This document shows, in pieces, positions 1 through 11,660 of a DNA stretch of 64,000 nucleotides. Origin of the DNA: Piezodorus guildinii. Its lineage: Eukaryota; Arthropoda; Insecta; Hemiptera; Pentatomidae. The translations under genes and the position numbers were made by a program. The stretch's first letter is position 1; every line of letters starts with the position of its first letter. The notes below the pieces were generated by a model. It worked only from the letters and a program-made list of their open reading frames with translations. It was not told the DNA's origin and did not search any database. The stretch is from contig CM041294.1 of the NCBI GenBank assembly GCA_023052935.1, forward strand, positions 98,091,616 to 98,155,615. The letters are read 5' to 3'.

Positions 1-204
1 ATTGATATATATTACAATCTGTTTCTAAATGAACAGTAGAAATAGTGATATGAGACCACATTCATACAATATATACAGAAATCATGATAAAGTCAAATTA
101 TATATAATATAAGTGCAAAAAAAAGCAAAAAAAAAACAAAAAACAACCTATTATTGAGAAAAAAATTAACATCGTACACACAATCATATCTATACACAAT
201 CTAC

Positions 205-345
205 TAAAGGAATCCCAGACTGGGTTTTCCCCTTCGCTTGTAGAGAGAAAAGCAGAATACAAGAGATCCCAGCGCCTCTCTCTCAGCCGCGTCACTGGTG
301 TGAACCAGTGGAGGCTGAGCTAGGGCGCAATAGCCACAAACCTAA
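205..345. promoter_or_regulatory. GC-richer intronic island with a short hairpin
   Basis: A short non-repetitive GC-richer patch in AT-rich DNA. It contains a perfect 7-bp inverted repeat, CACTGGT (293-299) and ACCAGTG (304-310), around a 4-nt loop. No coding reading is convincing. It could be a regulatory element or an unrecognised repeat fragment. Confidence 0.25.
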
Positions 346-1064
346 ACTCCTATATTAGGAAGGTTCTTTGTACAAATTTTTAGTAAGAACTTTACTAAAC
401 TTCCCACTTAAACGTTGAGAATAATCATGGAATTGTCTCGAGACGATTTGATTGACGGATTTTTGCCATTAGTTAAAAAAAATAATCTTAATAATAAGAT
501 GAAAGGAATAGAATTGCACCCAAAGTATATATGACTTTATAATTATAATATTCTAAAAGAAATTTGCGAAAAAAATATTGATAGAAGAAAAAACTGATAG
601 GTGGAAAATATATACATATAAACCATACAAAAATATGTTCCACAAATACATTTTTATTCTTACGAAACTTTTCTGATGGTTGCGAATCATTGGAGAAGTC
701 TTGAAACGGGATATAGGAGCAATAGTGTTCAAAGGTATGTTTCCTAATTTTTAAATACAAAAGGCATATACAATTACATTTAAACATCATATATTTTTTC
801 AGTGGTGTATAACGGAAATATAATCTGCGCTTAATTTGATTTTTTCTCAATAATGTATTTTTACACAAAAACATCTTCTGTTAAAATTTCTATTTCTCAA
901 TTAGGAATGAAAAATGCAATTTTTCTGTTTATCGTGGAAATGTATTACATTTATTTTTTTAAATCGCAAAACGTAATATTATTTTATATTATTAGTTAGA
1001 GGGTTGTATAAATTGAGCAATAATTTTTTCATGATTGAAGCTTTGACGTTTCTAATCGATGACA

Positions 1065-1375
1065 TCATAGAACGATGACGTCTTCGGCCAAATGTCCCCC
1101 ATATTCATGTGGATCATCTGCCTCCAACCCTCGTCAAAGGGAGAGCCCTACGGAATTTAGAAAAAAAACACACACACCCACTTCCCTATCACTTGGGAAT
1201 CCCCCGGCCCTGCTCAAGCGATGAGGAATACAGAATCGCCCTTATGTGAAATATTAAATATTCATAAAGGGGCACGTCAAAACCTAAAGGATAGTGAAGA
1301 GATCAATTTCCTGAAAGAAACCGGAATCCCACTACGAGAAAAATCAATTACCCCACCATTCCATTAGCCATTCCC
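1065..1375. promoter_or_regulatory. kn: candidate cis-regulatory island with a kappaB site
   Basis: A GC-richer, non-repetitive stretch about 2.5 kb upstream of the first visible exon. It carries GGGAATCCCC (1195-1204), an exact match to the Rel/NF-kB (Dorsal/Dif/Relish) consensus GGGRNNYYCC, next to a C-rich run. It also contains an AT-rich CATAAAGGGGC stretch. The role is inferred from composition and motif only. Confidence 0.4.
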
Positions 1376-1734
1376 CTTCTATTATTTTTATAAATACTCA
1401 TTTTTCAGACAGAATTTATGGATGATTTTTAATTATTCAGTGAATGAGATGATTAAAGTTGTTTTCAGAAACGAGATGAACAGAGCTAAGTTGCAAAACA
1501 GAGGGTGGAAGGTTAAAACATGCCCCAGTAAAATGAAGGGTTCCATTACCGTATCGATATTTATCTGGTTGAAAATATGGAAATAAAAGCTTCTTGGAAA
1601 TGTCTCTTGAATATAATTAAAATCACCTTAGTACATTATATATAAGTAAAAGCTGAAAATAAGTCATTTATTGCAAGAGAAAACAAAAATAACAATAAAT
1701 GTCTGGATTAATTATAAATACAAATATATACATA

Positions 1735-2830
1735 AAGCATATGTTGCCTTCTGCAGGCCTTCCCTAATTGGGACTGATGGTCTAGCTTCCCTGGAGACCA
1801 AACCTACTTGGAAGTGGAGTCTGCGTTGTCTTTCCATAGCTCCTTCTATCTTTCTTTGTTTCTCGCGATTTACATACAGCGAAGAACTTGAAGAGTCACT
1901 CCAGCGTCTATACCTCTTTTTAAATTGTATGGGGTCCATTCAGTCACCTTTAATGACCATTTCCCGTCCCGAACTCTGGCAAGATGTCCTGCCCATCTCC
2001 ATTTAATCTTCCTTACCTGAATATTGACCTGTCCTCACACCATGTTTCTTCCGTAAAAAGAGCATTTAATTCTGTTTTTTTTCTATAGTTTATCATACTT
2101 CTTAAAAAAAATTTGCCAGACCGCCAACATAGATTCCTAAACTTTTGTCGATTCCCAGGTTTGGCAGCCGTAAGTAACTGAGGGCAGTATGCAGCTCTAA
2201 ACATCAGTTTCTTACTTTCCAAGCTGAAGTTGTCCTTTATTACCTCCCTAAGAGACCAGCATTTCTGCCATCCATTGGTGATCCTTTTTTGTATCTCCTT
2301 TGTTGCACGACTATTGAAAGATCAGAGCTGTCCCAAATGAACGAATTCTTCTACATACTGTAGAAATACACAAAGGCTATCTCTTCTTTTGTGCTGTTTG
2401 TCATCAGCATAATTTGGAACAAGTCTAGCTCTTACACTATGGGTAAGGAGATCCTCAATAATTTCTTCATCTCTTCAGCCTTATGTGAAGTTAAAACAAC
2501 GTCATCAGCAAACCTTAAATTACTTAGCTTAGTTCCATCAATAATGACACCTACGTTACCTCAATCATTTGCCCTTTACTAGGTAAGGCAATAAATAAAG
2601 TTGGTGATAGCGGGTCTCCCTGCTTTACTCCCCTATCTGTGCGGAATGCTGGACCTCTTCTCTCTATTTCAATATAGGCTGAATCCGCATTATGTAATTT
2701 CTCTATTTTTCTGTAATCCGATTTCATTCATTGTCTTAAGATGGTTATGATAGGCACTGTCGAAGGCCTTACTGAAGTCTACGAAACAAAAATATATAGG
2801 AACATTATATTCCCTGGACTTTTCAATTGA
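1735..2830 (-). mobile_element. degenerate non-LTR retrotransposon, RT and C-terminal region (RTE/endonuclease-RT type)
   Basis: Read on the minus strand, the stretch has reverse-transcriptase landmarks in order. V-D-F-S-K-A-F-D lies near 2755-2785. L-R-F-A-D-D-V-V-L-T-S-H-K-A-E-E (catalytic FADD at 2501-2512) follows, and the C-terminal K-I-K-W-R-W-A-G-H motif lies near 1984-2010. These are typical of the RT proteins often annotated as endonuclease-reverse transcriptase in insects. Several frame changes and stops separate the motifs, so it is a dead copy. The 5' half is missing or too decayed to read; weak coding-like sequence may reach about 3080. It sits antisense to the host gene. The clade name is less sure than the RT identity. 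Confidence 0.8.
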
Positions 2831-3324
2831 CGTAAATAACCTACAATGGATAGAGTTTCATCATAATAGCTCATTAGATAGACAAATATACGGATGGTCC
2901 TTGAAGGGAATGAATTGAATAGATAAAAAAAAGTCCAATTTCTAAAGTTATTATGGTTTTTTCTTCTACTCTGGATTGGCAGATGATAGCAGTTATTTTG
3001 AGATGATCTCGACAGATGAAAATACAAAAGGTATATACCACCTTTGACACCTGTAGGGTGTACTTAGTCTTATATGATTCCACCGGTAATCGGATTAAAT
3101 GCCAAATTCATTCTTTTCAAACCCGCGTCAGAATCCCAAACCATCCCTACATTAAAATTTGGCAATTGATCATATAAAATTACTAAGTTGCCTTGTCCAT
3201 CAGCCATGCTGAAACTAAATATTTTGAGTTTTTCAAACTATATTTCTGACTATTTCCAAGAGTTAGATGATGATAATAATACGGCGGACATTGACGTTAA
3301 AGAAGTTTCTAAATTTATCTGATC

Positions 3325-3625
3325 CGTGTAAAGTAAGTTATGAGGGTTCCATCCGAAAGGTTGCAAAAAGAGGAAGGTACGGGGAATAAGTGGCTAGGAG
3401 AGGAGAGATTGATGAGACGAAAGAGTAACGATGAACAAAAGACAGAAGATAGGCAGTGAAACAGTGGAAATAACACAAGTCGCTGCTTCCACATGCATGA
3501 GGGTTCCCGGCCCTCGACCATCTCATAAATGTAAGATCAGACAGAACACTCCGGAATCGCCTGCAGTACCCGATGTAAACAGTCCACTCGTTGGATCTAC
3601 CGATTTCCGATGTTTATATTGCCAC
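3325..3625. promoter_or_regulatory. kn: GC-richer island just upstream of the zinc-knuckle exon
   Basis: A purine-rich segment (3355-3430) is followed by a GC-rich non-repetitive part (3480-3620), ending about 230 bp before the exon. It contains CGATGTAAACAGT (a forkhead-type GTAAACA) near 3570-3582. An ORF crosses it but matches nothing recognised. It may be an intronic enhancer or splicing-related sequence. Confidence 0.3.
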
Positions 3626-3812
3626 ATATTAAAATATATTACTGTCACTTCAATTGTTAAAATTTTACTTTTTGGTGATATATGTTTATAGTGAGATATT
3701 TAATTAGTCAATACAAATGGGCAATACAAATTTTAACATTTAATGACAACTATAAGCCTTGACTTACATTATTATCTCTTATGGACTGTGCAATCATTTG
3801 TAAAATAACTGA

Positions 3813-3926
<114 letters not shown>

Positions 3927-4331
3927 TAAGTTTCTTACAGGCACTAGCTTAAGTTAACTTCCCTAACTGGGCCCTCTCTTATAAGCCAGTTAAGGCTAAC
4001 TCTCTTACAATTAGCTTCTTGAACTACTTCTAGTATCACTCTCCTATAAAGTAAAATAAAAACGTTGCTTAATTGACGCAAATTCTGCCTCAATTCATAG
4101 GTTAGATAAGTAATGACTACTCACACACTAAAAAAAAAAAGTTAAAAATTATTACAGAATGGTAAATTATTTTCGAATATATATATTATGGTATTACGAT
4201 TTATATACCTATGTAGACAATTAACTTGTATGCATAGCAATCAATTAATCAAAAAGCTTAAGAAAGAGGAACCTACACTGTTATTTTACTTATTTTGGAA
4301 AATTTCTTAACCGATTTTTTTATTTCATACT

Positions 4332-4334
<3 letters not shown>

Positions 4335-4387
<53 letters not shown>
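4335..4387. repeat. (AT)n microsatellite
   Basis: An uninterrupted dinucleotide AT run of about 50 bp. The flanks 3926-4334 and 4388-5085 are AT-rich intronic sequence in which nothing else is recognisable. Confidence 0.95.
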
Positions 4388-4390
<3 letters not shown>

Positions 4391-5084
4391 TATTCCTTTT
4401 CTATTTACGGTCAGCAATAACGAGAACTCAGTTATTTAATTTAAAACACTTTTAATTGCCGAACATTTTAAAATTATTTGCCAAGTATCAACGTCAGGGT
4501 GTTAAGATCATCGTCAGATTTCCTATTATTTTTTTGACAAATTAAAAAAAATCGGTCTTGTAATTTTGAAGATAAGTCACGGACATTGTACGGTCTAGGA
4601 AAGACGGCGAAAAGACGGCTTTTTCTTATTTGGGTTCTAAGTATCTTGAAATGTGAGACATCAAATTTTGAAGATAAAGAGAATAAACCAAATCCCTGTA
4701 ATCATGTACTTTAGGTATCGCCGTACTATAAATAATACCTACAATTGGTTTTTATTTTTATATATTAATTTATTTATATACTAAACTGTACACATAAAAT
4801 CACGTTAATTATATTTATTGCAGACACGTAAGAAAATAGTCTTATTTACGAAGCAACGCGAAGATTAAAAATCACATTTCTTTCATAAACCTTCCGTAAT
4901 TTTCCTTAAACTAAGTACTTCCCAATAATTTTTGTCATTAGAAAACCCGTGAAAGGTCACTTATATCCAAGTAAATTAAAGAGCGAAATACTGAAGAGAA
5001 TCGGAGTTGCTTCGAGAAACCAAGTCTTCTTGTGCCAAAACAAAAAGGTATCGTCCAACTGCTAATCAAACAAATTAGGAGATA

Positions 5085-5355
5085 CAGTTGACATGAATTA
5101 TGAAGGTGGCATTAGATGAACTGACACCTGGCACAATCTGAATAAGCCATGGGTTGAGAGGATGCACCGGGATGCAACCTGCATCCTGCATAGTGCACTC
5201 CAATACTATTAGGCCTGGCCGGGGTGTAATTGATGGGGTGCAACATCCCTGCTCTGTCTTCATATGATTAGCATTTAGTGAGCCTGGTTTAGTAATTAAA
5301 CTAGCAGGATTAGTTTGATGGCCATGATCACAAGGCCGATTCAAACACCTAGATC
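5085..5355. promoter_or_regulatory. kn: candidate cis-regulatory island
   Basis: A GC-richer, non-repetitive island in very AT-rich surroundings, with balanced composition and homeodomain-type cores: GTAATTGATG (near 5226), ATGATTAGC (near 5266), and AGTAATTAAAC (near 5290). It also has a GGATGCA repeat theme (GGATGCACCGGGATGCAACC near 5158-5180). An 89-codon antisense ORF across it has no recognisable domain and is treated as chance. Confidence 0.4.
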
Positions 5356-5629
5356 CTCACGTCAAACTATCAATATGCCAGTATATATCGTTCAGTTATA
5401 TAAAAGTTTCAAGTAACAATATTAAAAATGTAATATTGAATTTTAAATAAATAAAAACAATGAATAATCAATTAGAAATGAAATAAAAATTATAGTGCAA
5501 TACTATAAAGAGTATAAAAATAAAATGTCTGGTTTACAATTTCGTATATGAGCTTTAAATCTTTTATAAAAATAAACCCGCGGATTATTTCTAAAATAAT
5601 ATGTTTCGTGTGATAAGAAAAAAAAAATT

Positions 5630-5977
5630 ATGTACCATTTTTTTAATTATGTATTCTCTTTCACTAGTATTTTTTCGAGAAAAATAATACGAACAGTCAC
5701 TCCTTTTCAATCCAAAGAAAATAAATCTAGTCCCAGAGGTACTACTCCTATCCTTTGCCAGATATTAGGTCCAAATTATCTCGTTAGATCAAACCAGAAT
5801 AGCGACAATAAAAAAGTAATACATACAACCGAAATCGAAATAATACCACCTAGACAGAAGTGTTATGCGTGGATCAAAGCCTTCAAAAGAAATCGTTTGG
5901 AACAAGAACAAAGACCTTGTGAATATTCCGATTCTGGAATCATTGTTTATCGGCCTGAAAAACCAAATACCTTCTAG
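5630..5977 (+). pseudogene. unrecognised 115-codon ORF, possible mobile-element remnant
   Basis: This open frame has mixed amino-acid composition (many charged and polar residues, two Cys in the C-terminal half), unlike the Ile/Leu/Phe/Tyr-rich chance ORFs around it. A central patch reading G-P-N-Y-L-V-R, followed about ten residues later by K-K-V-I-H-T-T-E-I, faintly recalls the integrase C-terminal layout of LTR retrotransposons (GPxxYxV...HxxxIKP). No integrase core, protease or LTR is seen nearby. There is no good start context and the first 25 residues look like AT-rich translation. It may be a decayed mobile-element exon or pure chance. Confidence 0.3.
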
Positions 5978-7114
5978 CGATAACTAACTTGATTATTTTA
6001 CAGCTTTGCTCATAAATTATATTGCTTATTTTTAATTAAAACTTAATCTCAGTTGACGTTCCTAAATAAATTAATTTTAAAAGTAAGAATATTTAAACAT
6101 CTTTAAAAAAATAGAAGCTGTTATGAAATCTCTGTCGAAGACCCTTATTTTTTTCGGATAGCAATAATACTGGAAGATTCTCCTCTTTCTACAAATACGC
6201 ATATTAAGGAGTTATCTTTTCATATATATATATTTTCATCGCTTATCTTCTTGTTTGTTTTAGTCTCAGAACTAAAACTTAAACTAAAACTCATTTATTA
6301 AATAGTTTTTACCATCGCTGGGGTATTCCAGGAGGTGCGATTCATCTAAATAAGAGATTTTTTCTGCTGATTCGAAAAACATTAGGTTCCTCTCATTAAG
6401 CATTTCTAATTTTTGTTTTTTTCAACTCTTGATTTAACTTAAATGTTATTAATGTTTGTAATCTCGTCCCTTTTAGGATTTTTCATAGTGTGACGTTTCG
6501 CAACGCCGCGACGATTTTCCGTTTAGTGCGCCAAGTGTAGAAATATTTGCAAGCCATATAGTAGTGACAGACGGAGGATGATTTTTATATTATCGCTTTT
6601 AAACAAAGATATATACTTGAGAATGATAGTAAATGGTTAAGCATGAGTATTTTTGGCCTTACAGATTTTTTAAAAATGTTTTTATAACAGTTAACTAAAG
6701 TTTAAGTGTCTATCGAATGTGATTTGATTTTTGACGACAGCAAATATTCTTAATGTTTAGCCAAAAACATTCCTTGGAACTTTGAGAAATAAATATGCAC
6801 AAATTATTACTGCATAAATATATATTTCTAATTTTTATACATCATGTTATTAATGGATAACACTTATAAATATATAGGTACACATATAAATGTCTATATG
6901 TTATACCGTTCAGGTTTTGAAATATTTTCATTAAACTGAAGTATTATTTACTTTAAGAGCACGTTTAAGAGAAAAAAATACAATGTAATCTCATAAAAAA
7001 ATAAGGTAATATTTAATTAGATTCCCCAAATGCACAAGCTTTTATAATAGTAACAGTTGTGTAAATTTAACCACAAATTATACTGAGGACAGGTTCATGA
7101 TTAGAAAATAAATT
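5978..7114. other. AT-rich intronic stretch with a weak dispersed-repeat segment
   Basis: Mostly featureless AT-rich DNA. The part at about 6265-6360 (ACTAAAACT, then GGGGTATTCCAGGAGGTG) resembles 14345-14425 (ACTAAAACT, then GGGTATTCCCGAAGGT) in the same order and spacing. This suggests two decayed copies of one repeat. No gene or RNA is recognised. Confidence 0.4.
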
Positions 7115-7345
7115 TGTAAGGAAGTTGAAGAAGGAAGGTCAGGTTGATATACCTAGGGTGCCCACTATCCCTACGTATTTTTAGCTGAGGGACCGACTCC
7201 CACGGGACCAACCCCCTGAGATCGATAGGGAAGCTTATACTTCCACTGTCCCGATCTTCGACCTCAGGAGTACGTCCAATCGGATAAACCATTCTCTTAT
7301 AGTAGGAGGCTCTTGAGGAGTTAGCAGGGATCTCCGCAATCAACT
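7115..7345. promoter_or_regulatory. kn: candidate cis-regulatory island (could be an unknown repeat)
   Basis: A GC-balanced island between AT-rich flanks. An antisense 102-codon ORF crosses it but shows no known domain. Its unique, complex sequence and sharp compositional edges resemble the other islands in this intron. A fragment of an unrecognised mobile element is the alternative. Confidence 0.3.
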
Positions 7346-7749
7346 TCATCATTAACTGAATGAGGTTTCCTTTAGCTATTATCTTTTGCACCTCAGATTT
7401 AAATAACACAATTTGATTGTTTGTTTAAACTGTAATTAACCCCTTCGTTCAGATACTTAAGCGATCATCGTGTAGCTTGTCTTTCAATGAACGGCTGGTT
7501 TTATACACTAACTATTAAATGCACTCAAAATTTAAAATGGGTGAATTTCAAATAAAGGTTTTCTCTCTAACTTTATAAGCAACTGTAACTGTATATGATG
7601 TAAACTTTACTTTATGTGATAAAAAACATTCAAAACAAAACAACTTTATTCTACTTTTGAGTTATTAAATACCTCAAATCAATGTAATGGTATTTTAAGG
7701 TATTGCCGAATTATCTTAATAGGCAATGGGGGCAACTTGGTAGTTTATT

Positions 7750-7895
7750 TAAAAATAAATTTCGAATATCCAGGTTGAATTAGGACAGAGATCTTTAATG
7801 AGTACCTAGTAAGAGTATGAGTATGATTACATCGTACAGTCTAGGGCCTAGCATTTTACGTTTCCTCCGAAGGACGGCATAACGAATGTTTTTTT
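7750..7895 (-). repeat. SINE-A family, decayed partial copy
   Basis: On the minus strand this matches the middle and 3' part of the SINE at 52760-53046. It has the same order of blocks: GCCGTCCTTCGGAGG-like, then the acgttaaaa/ccta stretch, the tgtCAGGTACTCgTTAAAGAtc-like block and the GATAGGCAAAATTT-like block. It is diverged and lacks the tRNA-like head. A T-rich low-complexity run (7887-7960) follows. Confidence 0.7.
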
Positions 7896-8020
7896 TTGTT
7901 TGTTTTTGTTTTTTTTATTTTATTTTATTTTTTATTTTTTTATTTTTTTTTTTACTTCCTTGGAATCCTTTCTTCTTCTTTTTTAAATGTGCTTTATAAT
8001 ATATCGAATTAAAAAAATAT

Positions 8021-8402
8021 ATATGTAAAATCAATAATTTTATTATTCTTGATTTCATTATCATATGTAAATATTTCACCAAGGTAGGTTACATCTCTGT
8101 TATGTTAGTTAAATGTATTAATTAAAGGACAGTTAAACAATTTATAATTCTTCTTCTGAGTTAAATGAATTAGGAGTTAAACGATGCTAAAATAAAAATT
8201 TAATTATTACAATTTCTTGGACATAAAATAATTAATTGAACCACAAACATAACTTGCAATGAACCTACCTTAAATAAAGAATTGTTTTACTGTCCTTTAA
8301 TTAATATATTTAACTAACATAAGAGAGATGTAACCTCCCTTGGTGAAATATTTACATATGATAATGAAATCAAGAATAATAAAATTCTTGATATTACATA
8401 TA
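8021..8402. mobile_element. foldback/MITE-like element with ~120-bp inverted arms
   Basis: The left arm 8021-8139 and right arm 8281-8402 are inverted copies. For example, TTTCACCAAGGTAGGTTACA on the left pairs with TGTAACCTCCCTTGGTGAAA on the right, and ATTAAAGGACAGT pairs with ACTGTCCTTTAAT. A unique spacer of about 140 bp separates them. There is no ORF, so it would be non-autonomous. The outer ends read ATATGTAA(a/t)ATCAA; no clear target-site duplication was identified. Confidence 0.8.
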
Positions 8403-8574
8403 CATAGATAAGTTCAGATATTCAAGCCTGGAGAACCCTGAACAACGCTGAGGACAAAATAGGGATTTAGAAGACTCCTCTAAGTGAACTCCTTTAATGA
8501 AAGGGAAATAAAAACCTACTCTTAGCGAGGATAGAACATATTGGACTGCTAAGCCAAGCTGATATCAATTCCTC

Positions 8575-8790
8575 GCACGCCCATTCTCAATTGCTTCTTC
8601 TTAATTCCCTAAGTGGTAGTGCACATCACTTAATCCTAGTACCCTTAATGCAATCACGTGAGCACCACTACATCAGCATACTGCACAGTATTCCCGAGTA
8701 CCACTTCACAGGGAGCTATTGTGCATTTCTATGTTCCAGCATTCATTCGTCATACTCAATGTTGGAAACTGATGTTCCTTAAGCTAGGAT
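8575..8790. promoter_or_regulatory. kn: candidate cis-regulatory island
   Basis: A GC-richer unique stretch with a palindromic E-box, TCACGTGA (near 8656), and repeated CACTTAA/CACTTC-type sequences resembling NK-homeodomain sites (AGTGGTAGTGCACATCACTT near 8611-8630). Two overlapping short ORFs are treated as chance. Flanking 8403-8574 and 8791-9500 are AT-rich with nothing recognised. Confidence 0.3.
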
Positions 8791-9500
8791 ACTATTTTTT
8801 TTTTTTAATTCTGAGTTACTTGTACTTGGAACTACACAAATGACAGAAAAATCTAATAATTTGAAAGATAAAAACAATGATTTGTATTAAAGAGATTTTA
8901 GAACAAAAAGCTGTCAAGAAGAAAGAATATCACTTTGAGACTCAATATAGATATTAACGTTAGGTAAGATCATGGAGATGAAATCTATGTACCTTGGATG
9001 CCATGTAAAGATTCAACCTAGTAACTATAGAGATTGTTTACTCCCCAAAACAATTTAGAAGAATTAATTAAATATATTTGTATTTACAGTGTAATAAAAC
9101 AAATACTAAGCCAGGACCGCTACTAGTAAGCCGAGAATACATACAAGTTCAAATTCCAAACTGAACGCTTTCGGTGCCAACAAATCTGGTCCAGATTTAT
9201 CTCTTTCAAACAACAATCTCAAGGAGCTGTAGTACCATCACAAAGCTTGTATATGAGATGATTTCTGACTGCTGGAAATTTCGTCTATAGTATACTAGCG
9301 TAAATAACAAATTTAATGCTGAGATTTCAGAAAACCAAAGAAAGCATTTGCCTCAACTAATGGAAGCAAAGCTTAGGTGGCAAAATTAACATAAATATTG
9401 TTTTAGTCCCAGTCTAAAATACTAAAACTTTCAAAAATGACAATACCACAAAAATAAAATTTTAGAAACCTTTTATAGGACTAAAATTGTCAATGTTTTA

Positions 9501-10530
9501 TAATGATATTAAATGAAAACTGAAACCATAAAAAATTAAAGATACTGATTAATTAATTAAATAAAAAGGTGCTCGATTCAAATGAGAAGTTAAAGATCTG
9601 CTTAATTTATCTACAGTTATAATCATTATTGAAACAAAAAAAAATCATTTATGTAACATACAACAGCAATAATACGGGTTATTGAGACATAATGATATTG
9701 ATAGAAAAATGAAACCATAAAAAATTAAGATACTGTTGGATCATTGTCTGAATTCGAATAAACGTTTAACACAACTATTGACTCGAATTTCTGTAATTTT
9801 AATTAATTAAATAAAAGATTTGTTCTTGGTACCTCGAGACGGTCTCACGTGACTCACCTCTACGCCGAGTTGAAGTGGCTCCTCCCCTCCATACGCAGAC
9901 AGTACTTCCTTGGGTCATTTCTCTACCAAACGATAAAATCCCAGCATCCTTCCTATATTTACAGTCTCCTTCAATTTAAATCCTCTGTTCACTTGCTTGG
10001 TGCAAGATCGCGCCACTCCGACCTTTATATCCCACCCCACAGAACTAAAGCCTATCTTCGATCCTTTCTTGCCCGTTCCCACTGCATTCTGGAATTCCAT
10101 TCCTTCCTATATATGTTGTGCTTCTTCCTTATCCACATTTAAATATCTCCTTTTCCAGCATCTATCATCCCTCACAGACGCTTGTTGATCTTAAATCTGA
10201 TAATTGATGATATAATTTAATAATTATAATGACTAAATGTCTATATATATAAATTTGTTTTTTAATTTAATCTACTTTGTTTATGTAAATAATTAAGTTT
10301 GAAAATAAGTTCAATCTATTTAATGTACTCTAGCTGGAAGAGCTATATTTATTTGTAACATCGATGTTATTCTTAAGGGACTATGTCCCAGAATAAAGTT
10401 CATTTTTCTATTCTATTCTAAAAAGGTGCTCGATTCAAATGAGTAGTTAAGAATCCGCTTAATTAAAAGAAAATATTTGATGTAAGATAAAATAGCAATA
10501 ATAAAGTTTATTGAGATATTTCGATTGTTT
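9501..10530 (+). repeat. local tandem duplication, second unit split by a retrotransposon
   Basis: Unit 1 (9501-9689) contains, in order, TAATGATATT, GAAACCATAAAAAATTAA, GATACTG, AATTAATTAAATAAAA, AAGGTGCTCGATTCAAATGA and a stretch ending in TTATTGAGA. The same blocks recur from 9690, but the second unit is cut after AATTAATTAAATAAAA (about 9816). It resumes with AAGGTGCTCGATTCAAATGA at about 10423 and runs to about 10530. The interruption is exactly the non-LTR fragment at 9817-10422. Unit 2 also has about 65 extra bases near 9736-9800. Confidence 0.85.
9817..10422 (+). mobile_element. non-LTR retrotransposon family B, 5'-truncated 3' end
   Basis: The + strand encodes the C-terminal region R-F-V-L-G...H-V-T-H-L-Y-A-E-L-K-W-L-L-P-S-I-R-R-Q-Y-F-L-G, closely matching the copies at 17685-18360 (plus) and 47345-48345 (minus). 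This post-RT helical region is typical of insect Jockey/I-like retrotransposons. It then runs into an AT-rich 3' UTR ending TTCTTAAGGGACTATGTCCC then AGAATAAAG, the family's terminal signature. The start abruptly at the RFVLG segment shows 5' truncation. It interrupts a tandem duplication. Confidence 0.85.
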
Positions 10531-10772
10531 AATTTCATTTATCCACTTTGTCTACGCTTTATTATGTTGGCAGGCGTTGCTGACAACAAACCTCACATTA
10601 TGTAGCTCACGTGTAGTAAACATTTTTCAGTTCACTGATAAATTATTCGGAACAAGAAAAGTTCATTAATGATTTCAATTGTGATGTTGAAAAATTTTCC
10701 TGTCTTTATTTTAGCATGAACGAGATTAATAAGTAAAAATACAAATAATTTCACTTTGTTTATTTCAAAGAC

Positions 10773-11219
10773 TAAAGGCAGCGCTACACGGTGAGAATTA
10801 GGATATGTGGAGGTGAGGTTAGGTGAAAGTGAATATCAGATACTTTCAACATATTATAATAAATATTCAATTACCGAATTTTCTATATTACTTCATCAGT
10901 TTTTTTTTTTACCTTTTATTATATTTTTATGTTATTTATTTCTTAAAATCGAGTTTCTACATTTAAAAAATAAAAAACATGTTTTCATGATGTGTATATT
11001 ATTTGTTTTCATATAAGTTTATCATTCAGTTTTTTTTTAAATTAAAAAAAAATATAATGATATAATAGAATTTTACTAATAGTAATATTTGATGTCATTA
11101 TCCAGATTTTTTTTTTAAATAAGCCTTTCCCCTCTCCTACTACTTTCGTGAACTCTCAGAAGACCTACTTTCACCTTACCTAAACATACCCCATTACTCG
11201 CCGTGTAGCGCTGCCTTTA
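10773..11219. mobile_element. MITE with perfect 19-bp terminal inverted repeats
   Basis: The left end TAAAGGCAGCGCTACACGG (10773-10791) is the exact reverse complement of the right end (11201-11219). Inward similarity continues imperfectly for about 35 bp (GGATATGTGGAGGT against GGGTATGTTTAGGT, then GGTGAAAGT). The 447-bp interior is AT-rich with no transposase, so it is a non-autonomous DNA element. If the outer TA is the duplicated target, the ends would be AAGGCAGCGC; the superfamily cannot be assigned safely. Confidence 0.88.
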
Positions 11220-11324
11220 ATAAAAAGAAGTTAGAACTTAAACAATAACTTTACATGTGTTTTATCTACAATTAATACATTAAAAATATCTCGACATGCA
11301 ATAAGACTCCTCAGTATGGAGCAT

Positions 11325-11660
11325 ACAAGAATGACTATACGGCTCGGGGAGTAATCTTAGCAGAAGCTACACTAACTGCTCAACTTCAGGACATAACAAT
11401 TAAAGGAGGGAGATAGTAAGGGAAGGAGGTATGATTATTTAGGAAGGGCGAACAGGAGGGTATAAACATGGAAATGCCTCCGAGAGCACGATAAGGCCTA
11501 GCCGTGAATTAACATACACATAATAAGCCTGTTTTTCGAGGGGACACACGGGGCCGTTTTATCTTAGCGGCATGCTAACCAGAATCCGGCCTCTGCGTCT
11601 GAATTGACATTTAATTAGCTTCTTATCCTTCCCTTAACAGCTGTCTCGTCTGATATATTA
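11325..11660. promoter_or_regulatory. kn: candidate cis-regulatory island
   Basis: A long GC-richer unique stretch with GATA-like (TTTTATCTTAGC near 11559), homeodomain (TTTAATTAGC near 11611) and E-box (CAGCTG near 11639) sequences. It contains purine-rich and then balanced segments, with no open coding frame. The adjoining 11661-11880 is AT-rich. Confidence 0.4.

Noticed and set aside
7101..7409. 102-codon minus ORF as a coding gene
   Set aside because: No domain or family recognised. The ends are AT-rich translation, and openness is explained by the GC island.
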